Part shown: in pieces, positions 43,043 through 50,952 of the stretch
How positions within the stretch are numbered: position 1 is the stretch's first letter
Layout: each line of letters opens with the position of its first letter
Assembly: GCF_002933875.1 (NCBI RefSeq)
Contig: NZ_BFAV01000140.1
Span: forward strand, 1 to 64,000
Length of the DNA: 64,000 nt
Source of the DNA: Desulfocucumis palustris
GTDB taxonomy: Bacteria > Bacillota > Desulfotomaculia > Desulfotomaculales > Desulfocucumaceae
Reading direction: 5' to 3'
Notes under the pieces: generated by a model
The model's database searches: none
The model's input: only the letters and a program-made list of their open reading frames with translations
What the model was told of the DNA's origin: nothing
Made by a program: the position numbers and the translations under genes

Positions 43043-43708
43043 ATGAGAGTTATTATTTTTGGAGCTACGGGGATGGTCGGCCGGGGTGTTTTGCGGGAAT
43101 GTTTGCTTGACTCTGAGGTTCAAGCCGTTCTGACGGTTGGACGCAGTGCGACAGGGCTGCAACATGGTAAGTTGCGTGAGATAGTACATAAGGATCTACA
43201 GGATCTTTCCACAATCGAAGGCTCTCTTTCGGATTACGATGCATGCTTTTTCTGCCTTGGGGTAAGTTCAACAGGTATGACGGAGCAAGACTATCAGCGC
43301 GTGACCTATGAGATCACATTGGCAGTGGCGCGGAATCTGGTTAAACTTAACTCCGGCATGACGTTCATCTACGTGTCGGGAGCCGGCGCCGACAACACCG
43401 GGCGGGGGCGCGTCATGTGGGCCAGAGTGAAGGGTAAGACCGAGAATGCGCTGCTGTGTTTGCCATTCAGGGCAACGTATATGTTCCGCCCCGCATACAT
43501 TCAACCGATGCATGGAATTGTATCAAAGACAAAGTTGTACAGGGCGCTGTATGCCGTGCTGGGTCCGCTCTATCCCGCGTGGAAGACGTTTTTCCCGAGG
43601 CATGTCACAACAACAGAAAATGTGGGGCGTGCGATGATCAAAGTCGCCAGGCGGGGAGCTCCAAAACCGGTTCTTGAAAATCATGACATCAACAGTATTT
43701 GCCTGTGA
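43043..43708 (+). CDS. NAD(P)-binding atypical SDR (HTATIP2/YwnB-like)
   Basis: 221 residues. Rossmann start VIIFGATGMVGRGVLREC (residues 3-20); the Tyr-x3-Lys active site is not evident, as in atypical (NmrA/HTATIP2-like) members, which often act as redox sensors. GGAGGGG precedes the ATG. Noticeably less AT-rich than the ArsR gene before it and the SDR after it, so the three genes may have different origins. Confidence 0.82.
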   Translation: MRVIIFGATGMVGRGVLRECLLDSEVQAVLTVGRSATGLQHGKLREIVHKDLQDLSTIEGSLSDYDACFFCLGVSSTGMTEQDYQRVTYEITLAVARNLVKLNSGMTFIYVSGAGADNTGRGRVMWARVKGKTENALLCLPFRATYMFRPAYIQPMHGIVSKTKLYRALYAVLGPLYPAWKTFFPRHVTTTENVGRAMIKVARRGAPKPVLENHDINSICL

Positions 43709-43850
43709 CTGGCGGAATTCAGATATAACCAGGGTGGTTGGCCCACTGGCATTTGAGGAGTTTTTCCGGTTTTGATAGTGTTCTTATATTGCAAACTTTT
43801 TTAATTGTAAAATTGTCGAAATTTAAAAGTGAATACAAGGAGGTTCTATA

Positions 43851-44660
43851 ATGAAAACAGTGTTTATTACAGGTGCTTCTTCGGGAATTGGTAAGGAAAC
43901 AGCCAAACTGTTTCAGGAAAGGGGATGGAATGTTATTGCCACCATGCGCAATCCCCAGGCGGAAAAAGAATTGGTACAATTAAAAAACATAAAAATATTA
44001 CAGTGTGATGTAACGGAGCAAAATAGCATTAAAACTGCTGTAAACGAAGGAATAAAAGCTTTTGGCAATATTGATGTTCTGGTTAATAATGCCGGATATT
44101 ATATCCTTGGGCCATTTGAAGCTGCAACACATGAACAGATAAAACGGCAAATTGACACTAATTTATTTGGATTAATCGAAGTTACCAAAGAAATAGTCCC
44201 TCATTTTAGAAAACAAAAATCCGGTACCATTATCAATGTATCTTCTATCGCAGGAATAATTTCCATCCCGCTGCAAACTCTATATCATGCCACCAAATGG
44301 GGAGTGGAAGGTTTTTCTGAATCATTACAATATGAATTACGGCCATTTAATATACGTGTTAAAATTATTGAACCCGGTGTCATCAAAACCGATTTTTACG
44401 GCCGTTCCATGACTGTGATGCAGGATGATGAAATAAAAGAGTATGAATCATATTCTCAAAAAGTTGTAAAAAATATTTTAAAAAACGGAGAAAAGGGCTC
44501 CAGCCCGGATGGAGTTGCCAAAACTATTTATAAAGCAGCTACGGATAACAGTACAAAATTACGGTATCCCACAGGATATTCAAAGGAAATGATTTCTATA
44601 CGTGCAATGTTGCCGCTAAAAGTTTATACTTCGCTGGTAAGAAGTGCAATGGAAAAATAA
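43851..44660 (+). CDS. Classical short-chain dehydrogenase/reductase
   Basis: 269 residues. Cofactor motif TGASSGIGKE (residues 7-16), NNAG (about 81-84), catalytic serine in NVSSIAG and Y-x3-K in LYHATKWG. Substrate unknown; the closest-looking members reduce ketones or retinal-like compounds. AAGGAGG precedes the ATG. It closes the cargo between att fragments B and C. Confidence 0.9.
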   Translation: MKTVFITGASSGIGKETAKLFQERGWNVIATMRNPQAEKELVQLKNIKILQCDVTEQNSIKTAVNEGIKAFGNIDVLVNNAGYYILGPFEAATHEQIKRQIDTNLFGLIEVTKEIVPHFRKQKSGTIINVSSIAGIISIPLQTLYHATKWGVEGFSESLQYELRPFNIRVKIIEPGVIKTDFYGRSMTVMQDDEIKEYESYSQKVVKNILKNGEKGSSPDGVAKTIYKAATDNSTKLRYPTGYSKEMISIRAMLPLKVYTSLVRSAMEK

Positions 44661-44667
44661 ATAAAAA

Positions 44668-44716
44668 TACCAACAAGGGATTCCCACTTCCCTCGTGAAA
44701 ATCCCTTGTTGGTTAT
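44668..44716 (-). terminator. Terminator behind tRNA fragment C
   Basis: ACCAACAAGGGATT and AATCCCTTGTTGGT arms (perfect 14 bp), T-rich on both sides; serves the SDR gene on the plus strand and the tRNA fragment on the minus strand. Confidence 0.85.
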
Positions 44717-44725
44717 TATTTCTAA

Positions 44726-44786
44726 CGGAGAGACAGGGATTCGAGCCCTGGAGACCGCTCATCACAGCCTACTCGATTTCGAGTCG
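44726..44786 (-). repeat. tRNA-Ser(CGA) 3' fragment C (well-preserved att)
   Basis: 61 bp identical to 47204-47264 except for one base. Covers the anticodon loop through the acceptor 3' strand, without CCA. The sharp left and right limits mark the likely attachment core. It lies inside the 3' end of the restriction-endonuclease fragment. Confidence 0.93.
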
Positions 44787-44993
44787 TGTGGAGGGCTTTC
44801 TAGGTATTTTCTGAATCGCTTTGGGCTTTGCCTCTGGGTAATAGTCGGTCATCGCCGCAGTCAAATCCGCTCTATGCTTAAGCTTGCCTAAGTTTACGTC
44901 TAAGTCTTCCCAAGTCACATAAACCCTATTTTCCTGAATAAATTTTTGCTCATATTCCCCGTGTGAACCGGCGCGGGTGAGCCAAATAGCCAT
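44769..44993 (-). pseudogene. Truncated restriction-endonuclease (Mrr-like) gene
   Basis: 74 residues beginning MAIWLTRAGSHGEYEQKF, which I recognise as the start of Mrr-type restriction-system proteins (normally about 300 residues). The frame runs into tRNA fragment C at 44786 and stops. So the gene was cut at the att boundary and its C-terminal nuclease domain is gone. Confidence 0.75.
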
Positions 44994-45510
44994 TCACAAC
45001 CCTCCATTCACTAATCATACCAAAACCAAATCCAACCCCTATAAATTCAATCGCTTGTTCTAGCAATTGTCCGTACTCCTTTAACCAAGCCTTTGCCTTC
45101 TCTATCGTCGGAGCTTGTGTTCGGACAATGTTCCAGAACCTGGGCGTATGGTTTGCTTCGATGAGATGAGCAAGCTCGTGTATGATAACATAGTGGTGGC
45201 GTATTGCGTGCTCAACTTCTGCAGCCTTGGTCTTTGTTCGCTTGCGCGTACCAACCTGTTTCTGAAAATCATCGTCAAGGATAGAAATGGGTTTTACCTT
45301 TACCTCAATCCCCTTTGATTCAAGATAAGCGTCAATAATACTGCGCAGCTTGGGTGGGATGCCTTTCATGCTCAGGCGCTCGTCACGGAAATGTTTCCCG
45401 GCCAGCACTTGAAGGTGTAGAAAATGAGGATTATCAAAACAATGGAAGACATTAGCCTGCTGAGGCAAGCCGGAGCGCTTTCGCCAGTCTTGCCGGACGA
45501 AACTGAGCAT
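44950..45510 (-). pseudogene. Deletion fusion of hsdR C-terminus and a YgjP-like metalloprotease
   Basis: Residues about 48-105 (IPPKLRSIIDAYLESKG ... AAEVEHAIRHH) look like the C-terminal region of a type I restriction subunit HsdR. From YVIIHELAHLIEANHTPRFW onward it is the C-terminal half of the YgjP-like M48 metallopeptidase often encoded next to hsdR. A deletion has joined them in frame. The first 45 residues are antisense to the start of the next plus-strand gene and are probably not translated. Best read as a scar of a type I restriction locus. Confidence 0.65.
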
Positions 45511-45828
45511 CAGCTCACAACCGTTTATGAGAATGTCAATGAAGGCGCTAGCATCGAAGAATTCAGCTTGCGGGACATCGGCCCCATCGTGGTGCTTGAA
45601 CCCGGCGACAACGTACGTGACCTGGAAGAAATCGGCTTGAACTCAGAAGACGGCGGCCCGTTGGGAGCAGCCTCGGAGTGGGTGGAACTCATGGAGAGGG
45701 ACGGCCAGAAATTCTACAGCTTGGTGATTGTGCTGAACAACGAATACGCCATAAACATATATTGCCCTCCGGACGCAGCAGACGATGAAGCCCTACAGTG
45801 GCTGGAGGAACAGGCCGGCACCGCATAA
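45424..45828 (+). CDS. Conserved-looking acidic protein of unknown function
   Basis: 134 residues, strongly acidic, no membrane segment. Starts MRIIKTMEDISLLRQAGAL. GAAGGTG lies before the ATG. I have the impression that similar proteins occur in other clostridia, but no domain can be named. It overlaps the antisense hsdR remnant by 87 bp and is closed by a terminator. Confidence 0.65.
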   Translation: MRIIKTMEDISLLRQAGALSPVLPDETEHQLTTVYENVNEGASIEEFSLRDIGPIVVLEPGDNVRDLEEIGLNSEDGGPLGAASEWVELMERDGQKFYSLVIVLNNEYAINIYCPPDAADDEALQWLEEQAGTA

Positions 45829-45862
45829 GCCCCAATCTCAAATACTGAGGTTGGGGCCTTTT
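45829..45862 (+). terminator. Terminator after the acidic protein gene
   Basis: GCCCCAATCTCA and TGAGGTTGGGGC arms around AATAC, followed by CTTTTAGT. Confidence 0.85.
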
Positions 45863-45901
45863 AGTATCCTGAGAAAGGAGAAACGAATTGCACCAAAAAA
45901 A

Positions 45902-45931
45902 TTGACTTAACCCATTGGTTAATATTAATAT
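45902..45931 (+). promoter_or_regulatory. Promoter with palindromic operator for the NTase/XRE pair
   Basis: TTGACT (45902-45907), 18-bp spacer, TAATAT (45926-45931). The spacer contains TTAACC (45907-45912) and GGTTAA (45917-45922), perfect inverted arms around CATT. A repressor bound here would block RNA polymerase; the XRE protein of the operon is the obvious candidate. Confidence 0.6.
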
Positions 45932-45984
45932 ATAGGTATAAACACAGGAGCTACTGAATATAATATAGCAAAGGAGCACCCACA

Positions 45985-46521
45985 ATGTTGGCATTTAATA
46001 GCGATGGGCTTTTGCCTCCGGGTGATTACCCATTGGCCATTAGTGACTTAAGAAGTTCCTTACTCGTCAACGGACCTGAGGATGTCATAGGTTGGGATAT
46101 AAAGTGGCGTCTGTATTTGGTAAACCAGCTGGAAATAGTGGTCAGTCAATTATGGACGGTAGGAATAACGGAAATTTTTATCAATGGTTCATTTGTCGAA
46201 GACAAATTGCACCCCAACGATATCGATGGCTACTTCGTTACTGATCTTATGCGCTTTGCAACTGGTGATTTACATAAAGAACTGAACTCTTTTGATCCCG
46301 GAATCTGGACATGGGATCCTAAGAGTCGAAAACCCTACAAAGGTCATACAAAAGCACAGTTGCCAATGTGGCATAAATACCGTGTTGAACTCTACCCACA
46401 TTGTGATGGTATTTTTTCAGGTATATTGGATGAGCATGGGAATAATCAACAATTCCCCGCAGCTTTCAGGAAAACTCGTGATACATTTCAACCTAAGGGG
46501 ATCATAAAAATCATCAGATGA
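45985..46521 (+). CDS. Nucleotidyltransferase-like protein (DUF6932-like)
   Basis: 178 residues. Central INGSFVEDKLHPNDIDGYF fits the minimal nucleotidyltransferase motif GS-x(n)-D-x-D. N-terminal LLPPGDYP is also seen in the DUF6932 group as I recall it. AAAGGAGC precedes the ATG. Its stop overlaps the open frame of the XRE gene, and both sit under one promoter with an internal palindrome. An NTase toxin or antitoxin role is inferred, not shown. More AT-rich than the housekeeping genes. Confidence 0.7.
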   Translation: MLAFNSDGLLPPGDYPLAISDLRSSLLVNGPEDVIGWDIKWRLYLVNQLEIVVSQLWTVGITEIFINGSFVEDKLHPNDIDGYFVTDLMRFATGDLHKELNSFDPGIWTWDPKSRKPYKGHTKAQLPMWHKYRVELYPHCDGIFSGILDEHGNNQQFPAAFRKTRDTFQPKGIIKIIR

Positions 46522-46616
46522 TCAACACAGGAAAGCAGAATAGGTACAGTGTTTCAAAGGATATGGCATTTATTTTTTGGAAATTTATTTTTGTATATAA
46601 AGAAAGGGTGTTTATA

Positions 46617-47057
46617 GTGATACGAACTGATAAAGAATATTCGGCAATGAAAGAACGGCTTCTTCAGGATGAGAAATTAATTCAGGCGCAAGAAGAGGAA
46701 CTAAAAAAATTGGGATTAACAGAAGATCAAATAAAACGGGTTGTAGAGCCTACTATTAGCTTTCATCAGCAACTCAAAGAAGAGGTTGCCTACTATGAGC
46801 GTATTAAAAAAGGGGAATTTGATGCCCTTGAAAACTTGTCCGGATTGGGTAGAATTTTAATTGGTGCTAGAATAGCGATTGGTATTTCCCAATCTGATCT
46901 TGCTAATCGTTTGGGTGTTTCCGAGGCCCAGGTTTCAAAAGATGAACGTAATGAGTATCATGGAATGACAATTGAAAAAGCTCAAAGAATTTTAGATGCC
47001 CTTGACATCAAGCTTATTAGCAAAGTAGAATCCCTCCCCAAAAAGCTTGCCAGTTAA
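46617..47057 (+). CDS. XRE-family helix-turn-helix protein with N-terminal coiled coil
   Basis: 146 residues from the GTG at 46617. The first 65 residues are helical and charged (KEYSAMKERLLQDEKLIQ). The C-terminal HTH is ILIGARIAIGISQSDLANRL with SEAQVSKDERNEYHG. The frame is open up to 46518, but no ribosome site supports a start there. Forms an operon with the NTase-like gene. Likely autorepressor/antitoxin of the pair. Confidence 0.82.
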   Translation: MIRTDKEYSAMKERLLQDEKLIQAQEEELKKLGLTEDQIKRVVEPTISFHQQLKEEVAYYERIKKGEFDALENLSGLGRILIGARIAIGISQSDLANRLGVSEAQVSKDERNEYHGMTIEKAQRILDALDIKLISKVESLPKKLAS

Positions 47058-47142
47058 AAAAGTATGTAGTTTTATGAACTCCTTGAGCGGATAATGACCA
47101 CCGTCGGCTCTCCCGTTGGCTGCATGAGATTTTACCTATAAA

Positions 47143-47192
47143 AATACCAAGTGGGTTATCGCTGTAACTGGCGATAAACCCACTTGGTTTTC
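47143..47192 (-). terminator. Terminator of tRNA-Ser(CGA)
   Basis: ACCAAGTGGGTTATCGC and GCGATAAACCCACTTGGT arms; T-run on the minus strand. Resembles the terminator at 42316. Confidence 0.85.
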
Positions 47193-47200
47193 ATGTAATC

Positions 47201-47294
47201 TGGCGGAGAGACAGGGATTCGAACCCTGGAGACCGCTCATCACAGCCTACTCGATTTCGAGTCGAGCGCCTTCGACCAGCTCGGCCATCTCTCC
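47201..47294 (-). tRNA. tRNA-Ser (anticodon CGA), island attachment gene
   Basis: 94 nt including CCA. Anticodon loop CTCGAAA between CTCGA and TCGAG, long variable arm, T-loop GGTTCGAATCC. Three partial copies of its 3' half occur at 44726, 42368 and 39955 in the same orientation. This is the full gene at the right end of the island. Confidence 0.96.
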
Positions 47295-47379
47295 ATTTTA
47301 CATTTTCCCAGCAAAAACAAGTATAACACACACCGGTGCCGGTTGACAACACAACCGGCGCTGTCAGTTATTATCATAG

Positions 47380-47496
47380 CTATTTTACCGTCACTATATC
47401 GCCCCGGGTTATTTTTAGCAATTCATCGGGGGTCAGTTTAAATACAGCGTTTTTTGCACCTGATATATTACTCTGCCTAAGAGGGAGTTTGAACAT
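47380..47496 (-). CDS. Possible 38-residue peptide
   Basis: Minus-strand frame starting MFKLPLRQSNISGAK and ending GDIVTVK. Composition looks protein-like, but it begins inside the T-run of the tadA terminator and has no ribosome site. Could be chance or the remnant of a longer gene. Confidence 0.25.
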   Translation of the reverse strand: MFKLPLRQSNISGAKNAVFKLTPDELLKITRGDIVTVK

Positions 47497-47532
47497 AAAA
47501 AAACCCGGACCGTTGGGCGCCTTCCGGGAAAT
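47497..47532 (-). terminator. Terminator of tadA
   Basis: CCCGGA and TCCGGG arms, then TTTTTTT on the minus strand, 24 bp after the stop codon. Confidence 0.8.
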
Positions 47533-47555
47533 TTTTGTTGATTCTCAGAAATAAA

Positions 47556-48023
47556 TTATTTGTCAATTTTATGTCTTTGCCTCAGGGCTTGAAAAAATCT
47601 TTTAATAATGGCGGCGCATTCCTCCGCCAGCACACCGGAGATCACTTCCACCCGGTGGTTGAACCTGGGCTCTCTGACCACGTCCATTATGGAGTCCACG
47701 GCTCCGGCCTTAGGGTCCGCGGCGCCGTATACCAAGGTTTTAATTCTGAACTGGACCATGGCGCCGGCGCACATGGGGCAGGGCTCTATGGTGGAATACA
47801 GCGTGCATTCGTTCAGCCGCCAGTCACCCAGGCGGCGGGCCGCTTCCCTCATGGCCAGCATCTCGGCGTGAGCCGAACTGTCCGCAAGTATTTCCCGGAG
47901 GTTGTGGCCCCGGCCGATAATTTGGCCTTCCCGGACCACCACCGCCCCTATGGGCACCTCTCCCAGGTCGTAAGCCTTTTGAGCCTCCAGCAGGGCTTCC
48001 CGCATATAATCGGGATGATCCAC
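47556..48023 (-). CDS. tadA: tRNA-specific adenosine deaminase
   Basis: 155 residues. Converts A34 to inosine in tRNA-Arg(ACG), which is encoded nearby at 50648. Catalytic HAEMLA near residue 52 and PCPMCAGA near 82 bind zinc. GTG start with GGGGATG in front. In B. subtilis it lies next to the SRP RNA; here about 25 kb of island separates them. Confidence 0.95.
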   Translation of the reverse strand: MDHPDYMREALLEAQKAYDLGEVPIGAVVVREGQIIGRGHNLREILADSSAHAEMLAMREAARRLGDWRLNECTLYSTIEPCPMCAGAMVQFRIKTLVYGAADPKAGAVDSIMDVVREPRFNHRVEVISGVLAEECAAIIKRFFQALRQRHKIDK

Positions 48024-48162
48024 CGGTACATCCCCTTTATACTATGATCCGCGGACCGGACTAAAAACAAGTATGCCATAATCCATGTCCGGCCGATAAC
48101 ATAACCTGTATTCGTTAATATAGCCTTAACCGCTATCCGCTTAACATAAGAACATTGCACAG

Positions 48163-48801
48163 TTATATAAGGTACAGCCTGTCACCGGCGTCCCCCAGTC
48201 CGGGAACTATATAGCCCACCTCATTGAGCTTCCAGTCGATGGTGCCGGCAATTATGCCAATGGCGGGGAATTTGCTCTTAATCTGGTTTATGCCTTCCTC
48301 AACGGCAAATCCGCAGGCAAAAATAATTTTCTCCTGGGAATAACCGGCGTCCTGAAGTATCTCCAGGGTTTTTACGCTGCTGTTGCCCGTGGCCAGCATG
48401 GGGTCCAGCACGAAAACGGTATCAAACAATTCCGGGTTTTGCGGTATTACGCTAAGATAAGTGCAGGCCTGCAGGGTTTCATGGTCCCTGGATACGCCCA
48501 CATGGGCCACCCTGGCGGCAGGAAGCAATTCCAAAAAACTGTCCAGGAATCCCAGGCCGGCCCTCAACACCGGCACCAGCAGCACTCTGCCTGATTCTAC
48601 CGCTTCTCCCGGAGCCTCCACATCCAGGGGTGTAATTACCGGGGAAGATACTGCCTGTAATTGCCTGGTGGCCTCCACGGCCAAAAATAAACCCAGACCC
48701 TTCAGGGACCGGCGGAACATTTCAATGTCCGTATCCCGGTCACGGAGAATCCGGATGTGATGACTTGCCAAAGGATGTTTTAACACTGTAACGAAACTCA
48801 A
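48163..48801 (-). CDS. upp: Uracil phosphoribosyltransferase
   Basis: 212 residues from the TTG at 48801 (GGGGGTATTGA in front), matching the usual 208-210. Salvages uracil with PRPP to UMP. PRPP-binding FVLDPMLATGNSS and the uracil-binding C-terminus with GTIDWKLNEVGYIVPGLGDAGDR are present, as is VLRAGLG. An upstream in-frame extension to 48879 has no homology. Confidence 0.95.
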   Translation of the reverse strand: MSFVTVLKHPLASHHIRILRDRDTDIEMFRRSLKGLGLFLAVEATRQLQAVSSPVITPLDVEAPGEAVESGRVLLVPVLRAGLGFLDSFLELLPAARVAHVGVSRDHETLQACTYLSVIPQNPELFDTVFVLDPMLATGNSSVKTLEILQDAGYSQEKIIFACGFAVEEGINQIKSKFPAIGIIAGTIDWKLNEVGYIVPGLGDAGDRLYLI

Positions 48802-48901
48802 ATCAATACCCCCGTTCACAACATAAAAATGCGCGATCCAAGTAATCTTCGACAAAAGCCACGGTTTTCCTCTATGCATTTAACAGTACAAAAAATCCCT
48901 T

Positions 48902-49060
48902 CTAGTCCCCTTCACCCAGCATTTCATCAGCCTCGATATCTTTTGCCCTGCCGTCGAGCTCCTTTAAGCCGGTGCCTGGCCGGGTATCCTCTTTGGGTAT
49001 AACACCCGCAAAATGCCTTGCGCCATCGGTATATTTATTTTTTACCCGGTTAAATAACAA
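48902..49060 (-). CDS. Small acidic frame upstream of upp
   Basis: Up to 52 residues on the minus strand, ending ADEMLGEGD. The codon make-up looks coding (KEDTRPGTGLKELDGRAKDI), but the only in-frame start is a TTG at 49060 without a ribosome site. Either a short gene with an unusual start or the remaining 3' end of a decayed gene. The rest of the 48880-49179 gap shows nothing. Confidence 0.35.
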   Translation of the reverse strand: MLFNRVKNKYTDGARHFAGVIPKEDTRPGTGLKELDGRAKDIEADEMLGEGD

Positions 49061-49179
49061 TTATAAATATGTTATTATTGGCTAAACCACTTTCGGCGCA
49101 TTTTGACATTATATCTTCTTACTTTCATTTGCATATGAAACTATAATATTAAAAAATTCACAGGAGGCGATTTATTTTA

Positions 49180-50526
49180 ATGTTTCGTTGTTTAAAAATG
49201 ATTTTACTGGTTACCTTCCTGCTGACCGCCCTTACTGCCCCGGCATACGCCGACAGCAGCAGCCAGTATAAGGGCTACCCGGTGGTAAAGGTTTCGGTGG
49301 ACGGGAAAGAGCTAAAAGGAGATGTGCCGGCAATAATTATGGACGGGCGCACCCTTGTGCCCCTGAGGTCCATTGGTGAGGCCCTGGGGATGGACATAAA
49401 ATGGGACGATACAGCCAAAACCGTTTATATCCAGTCGACCCCCGGCGGCGGCATTACGACACCGGCACAGGCAGCGGCAAAAGAAACGGTAAATATAGGT
49501 TTATTGGCCCCTCTCAGCGGAGATGTTTCCTCCTTCGGGCAGTCCCTGGAAAAGGCATTTATTCTGGCCGTTGAAGAAAAAAGCAAAATAGGGGACTATA
49601 CCGTCACTGCTTTTACCCAGGACGACCGGAACGACCCCACCGAGGCGGTCAGCATGGCCACAAAGCTGATCAAAGAAGACAAGGTAAATGCCCTGATAGG
49701 CTCCCTGACTTCAAGATGTTCAATCCCGCTGGCAACACTGGCCGGCCAGGAAAAGATACCGATGATTACTCCCACCGCCACCAGCCCCAAGGTCACCGAA
49801 GGGAGCATTGACGGGTACGCCTTCAGGGCCTGTTTCGAAGATCCCTACCAGGGCAAACTGGCGGCAAAATTCTCTCTGGACAATTTAAACAAAAAAACCG
49901 CCGCGGTTTTGTATGATAAACATAACGACTATTCACTGATGCTGGCCGAAAACTTTAAAGAAAGCTTTACCACCGGGGGCGGAACAATTACCGGCTATAT
50001 CGGCTATGAGGGAAATGACACGGACTTCGGCCCGGTGCTGACTGATATCGCCGAAGAGAACCCGGATGTTCTATACCTGCCGGACTATTATATTAAGGTT
50101 GGCCTGATCGGCAAGCAGGCCCGGGAAAAAGGCGTCAAAGCCGTGTTTGTCGGCAGCGACGGCTGGGATTCCCCGAATTTGGACTATGCGGCAATGGAGG
50201 GAGGCTATTTTACCAACCATTATTCCAACGACGATCCCCGCCCCGAGGTAAAGGCCTGGGTTGAAAAATACAGGGCAAAGTACGGCTCCGACCCCGATAT
50301 AATTGCGGCCCTGGGCTACGATGCCACCGGACTGCTGCTGAAAGCCATTGAAACGGCTAATTCCAATGATCCGGTCAAAATTAGGGAGGCCTTAAAAAGC
50401 ATCGGTAATTACCCGGGTGTAACAGGCGGCATTAGTTTTGATAAAGACGGCAATCCCATAAAGTCCGGTGTAATTATGCAGGTTAAAAGCGGACAGCTGC
50501 AATATGTAACAACTATTAACCCATAA
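49180..50526 (+). CDS. Copper-amine-oxidase-N domain fused to a branched-chain-type solute-binding protein
   Basis: 448 residues. Signal peptide (residues 1-24, ...APAYA-D). Residues about 28-88 form a copper-amine-oxidase-N/stalk-type repeat (IIMDGRTLVPLRSIGEALGM, KTVYI). From about 101 it is a type I periplasmic-binding fold of the Leu/Ile/Val kind (NIGLLAPLSGD, GSLTSRCSIPLATLAGQ, IPMITPTATSP). No permease or ATPase genes are adjacent, so it may be an orphan sensor or extracytoplasmic receptor. CAGGAGG before the ATG. Confidence 0.9.
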   Translation: MFRCLKMILLVTFLLTALTAPAYADSSSQYKGYPVVKVSVDGKELKGDVPAIIMDGRTLVPLRSIGEALGMDIKWDDTAKTVYIQSTPGGGITTPAQAAAKETVNIGLLAPLSGDVSSFGQSLEKAFILAVEEKSKIGDYTVTAFTQDDRNDPTEAVSMATKLIKEDKVNALIGSLTSRCSIPLATLAGQEKIPMITPTATSPKVTEGSIDGYAFRACFEDPYQGKLAAKFSLDNLNKKTAAVLYDKHNDYSLMLAENFKESFTTGGGTITGYIGYEGNDTDFGPVLTDIAEENPDVLYLPDYYIKVGLIGKQAREKGVKAVFVGSDGWDSPNLDYAAMEGGYFTNHYSNDDPRPEVKAWVEKYRAKYGSDPDIIAALGYDATGLLLKAIETANSNDPVKIREALKSIGNYPGVTGGISFDKDGNPIKSGVIMQVKSGQLQYVTTINP

Positions 50527-50529
50527 TTA

Positions 50530-50560
50530 GAAAACCCCCGCAAAATTTTGCGGGGGTTTA
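50530..50560 (+). terminator. Terminator of the solute-binding-protein gene
   Basis: AAACCCCCGCAAAA/TTTTGCGGGGGTTT, a perfect palindrome with almost no loop, followed by ATTT. Confidence 0.85.
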
Positions 50561-50567
50561 TTTCCCA

Positions 50568-50644
50568 TGGTGCGCCCGGAGAGACTCGAACTCCCGGCAC
50601 GCGGTTTAGGAAACCGCTGCTCTATCCACCTGAGCTACGGGCGC
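50568..50644 (-). tRNA. tRNA-Arg (anticodon CCT)
   Basis: 77 nt with CCA. Anticodon loop TTCCTAA between GCGGT and ACCGC; acceptor GCGCCCG pairs with CGGGCGC. Confidence 0.95.
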
Positions 50645-50647
50645 ATA

Positions 50648-50724
<77 letters not shown>

Positions 50725-50952
50725 GTATTATGTCCGGCGTTCACCGGCGAATTATATTGTAACAAAATACATAACCCAAGTCAAGAACTTATCCGCTATA
50801 TATATCTGACAGATTAACCAGTAATCTCCCCGCCCCGTAACATAAAGGCGCCAGCCGGATAAGGCGCGCTTTCCGCAATAAACCGTGTCTTCTATCCCCG
50901 TTCCCGCATATTAATGTTAATGTGATATAAAAGCGGGGAGGGGGTGGCCCTT

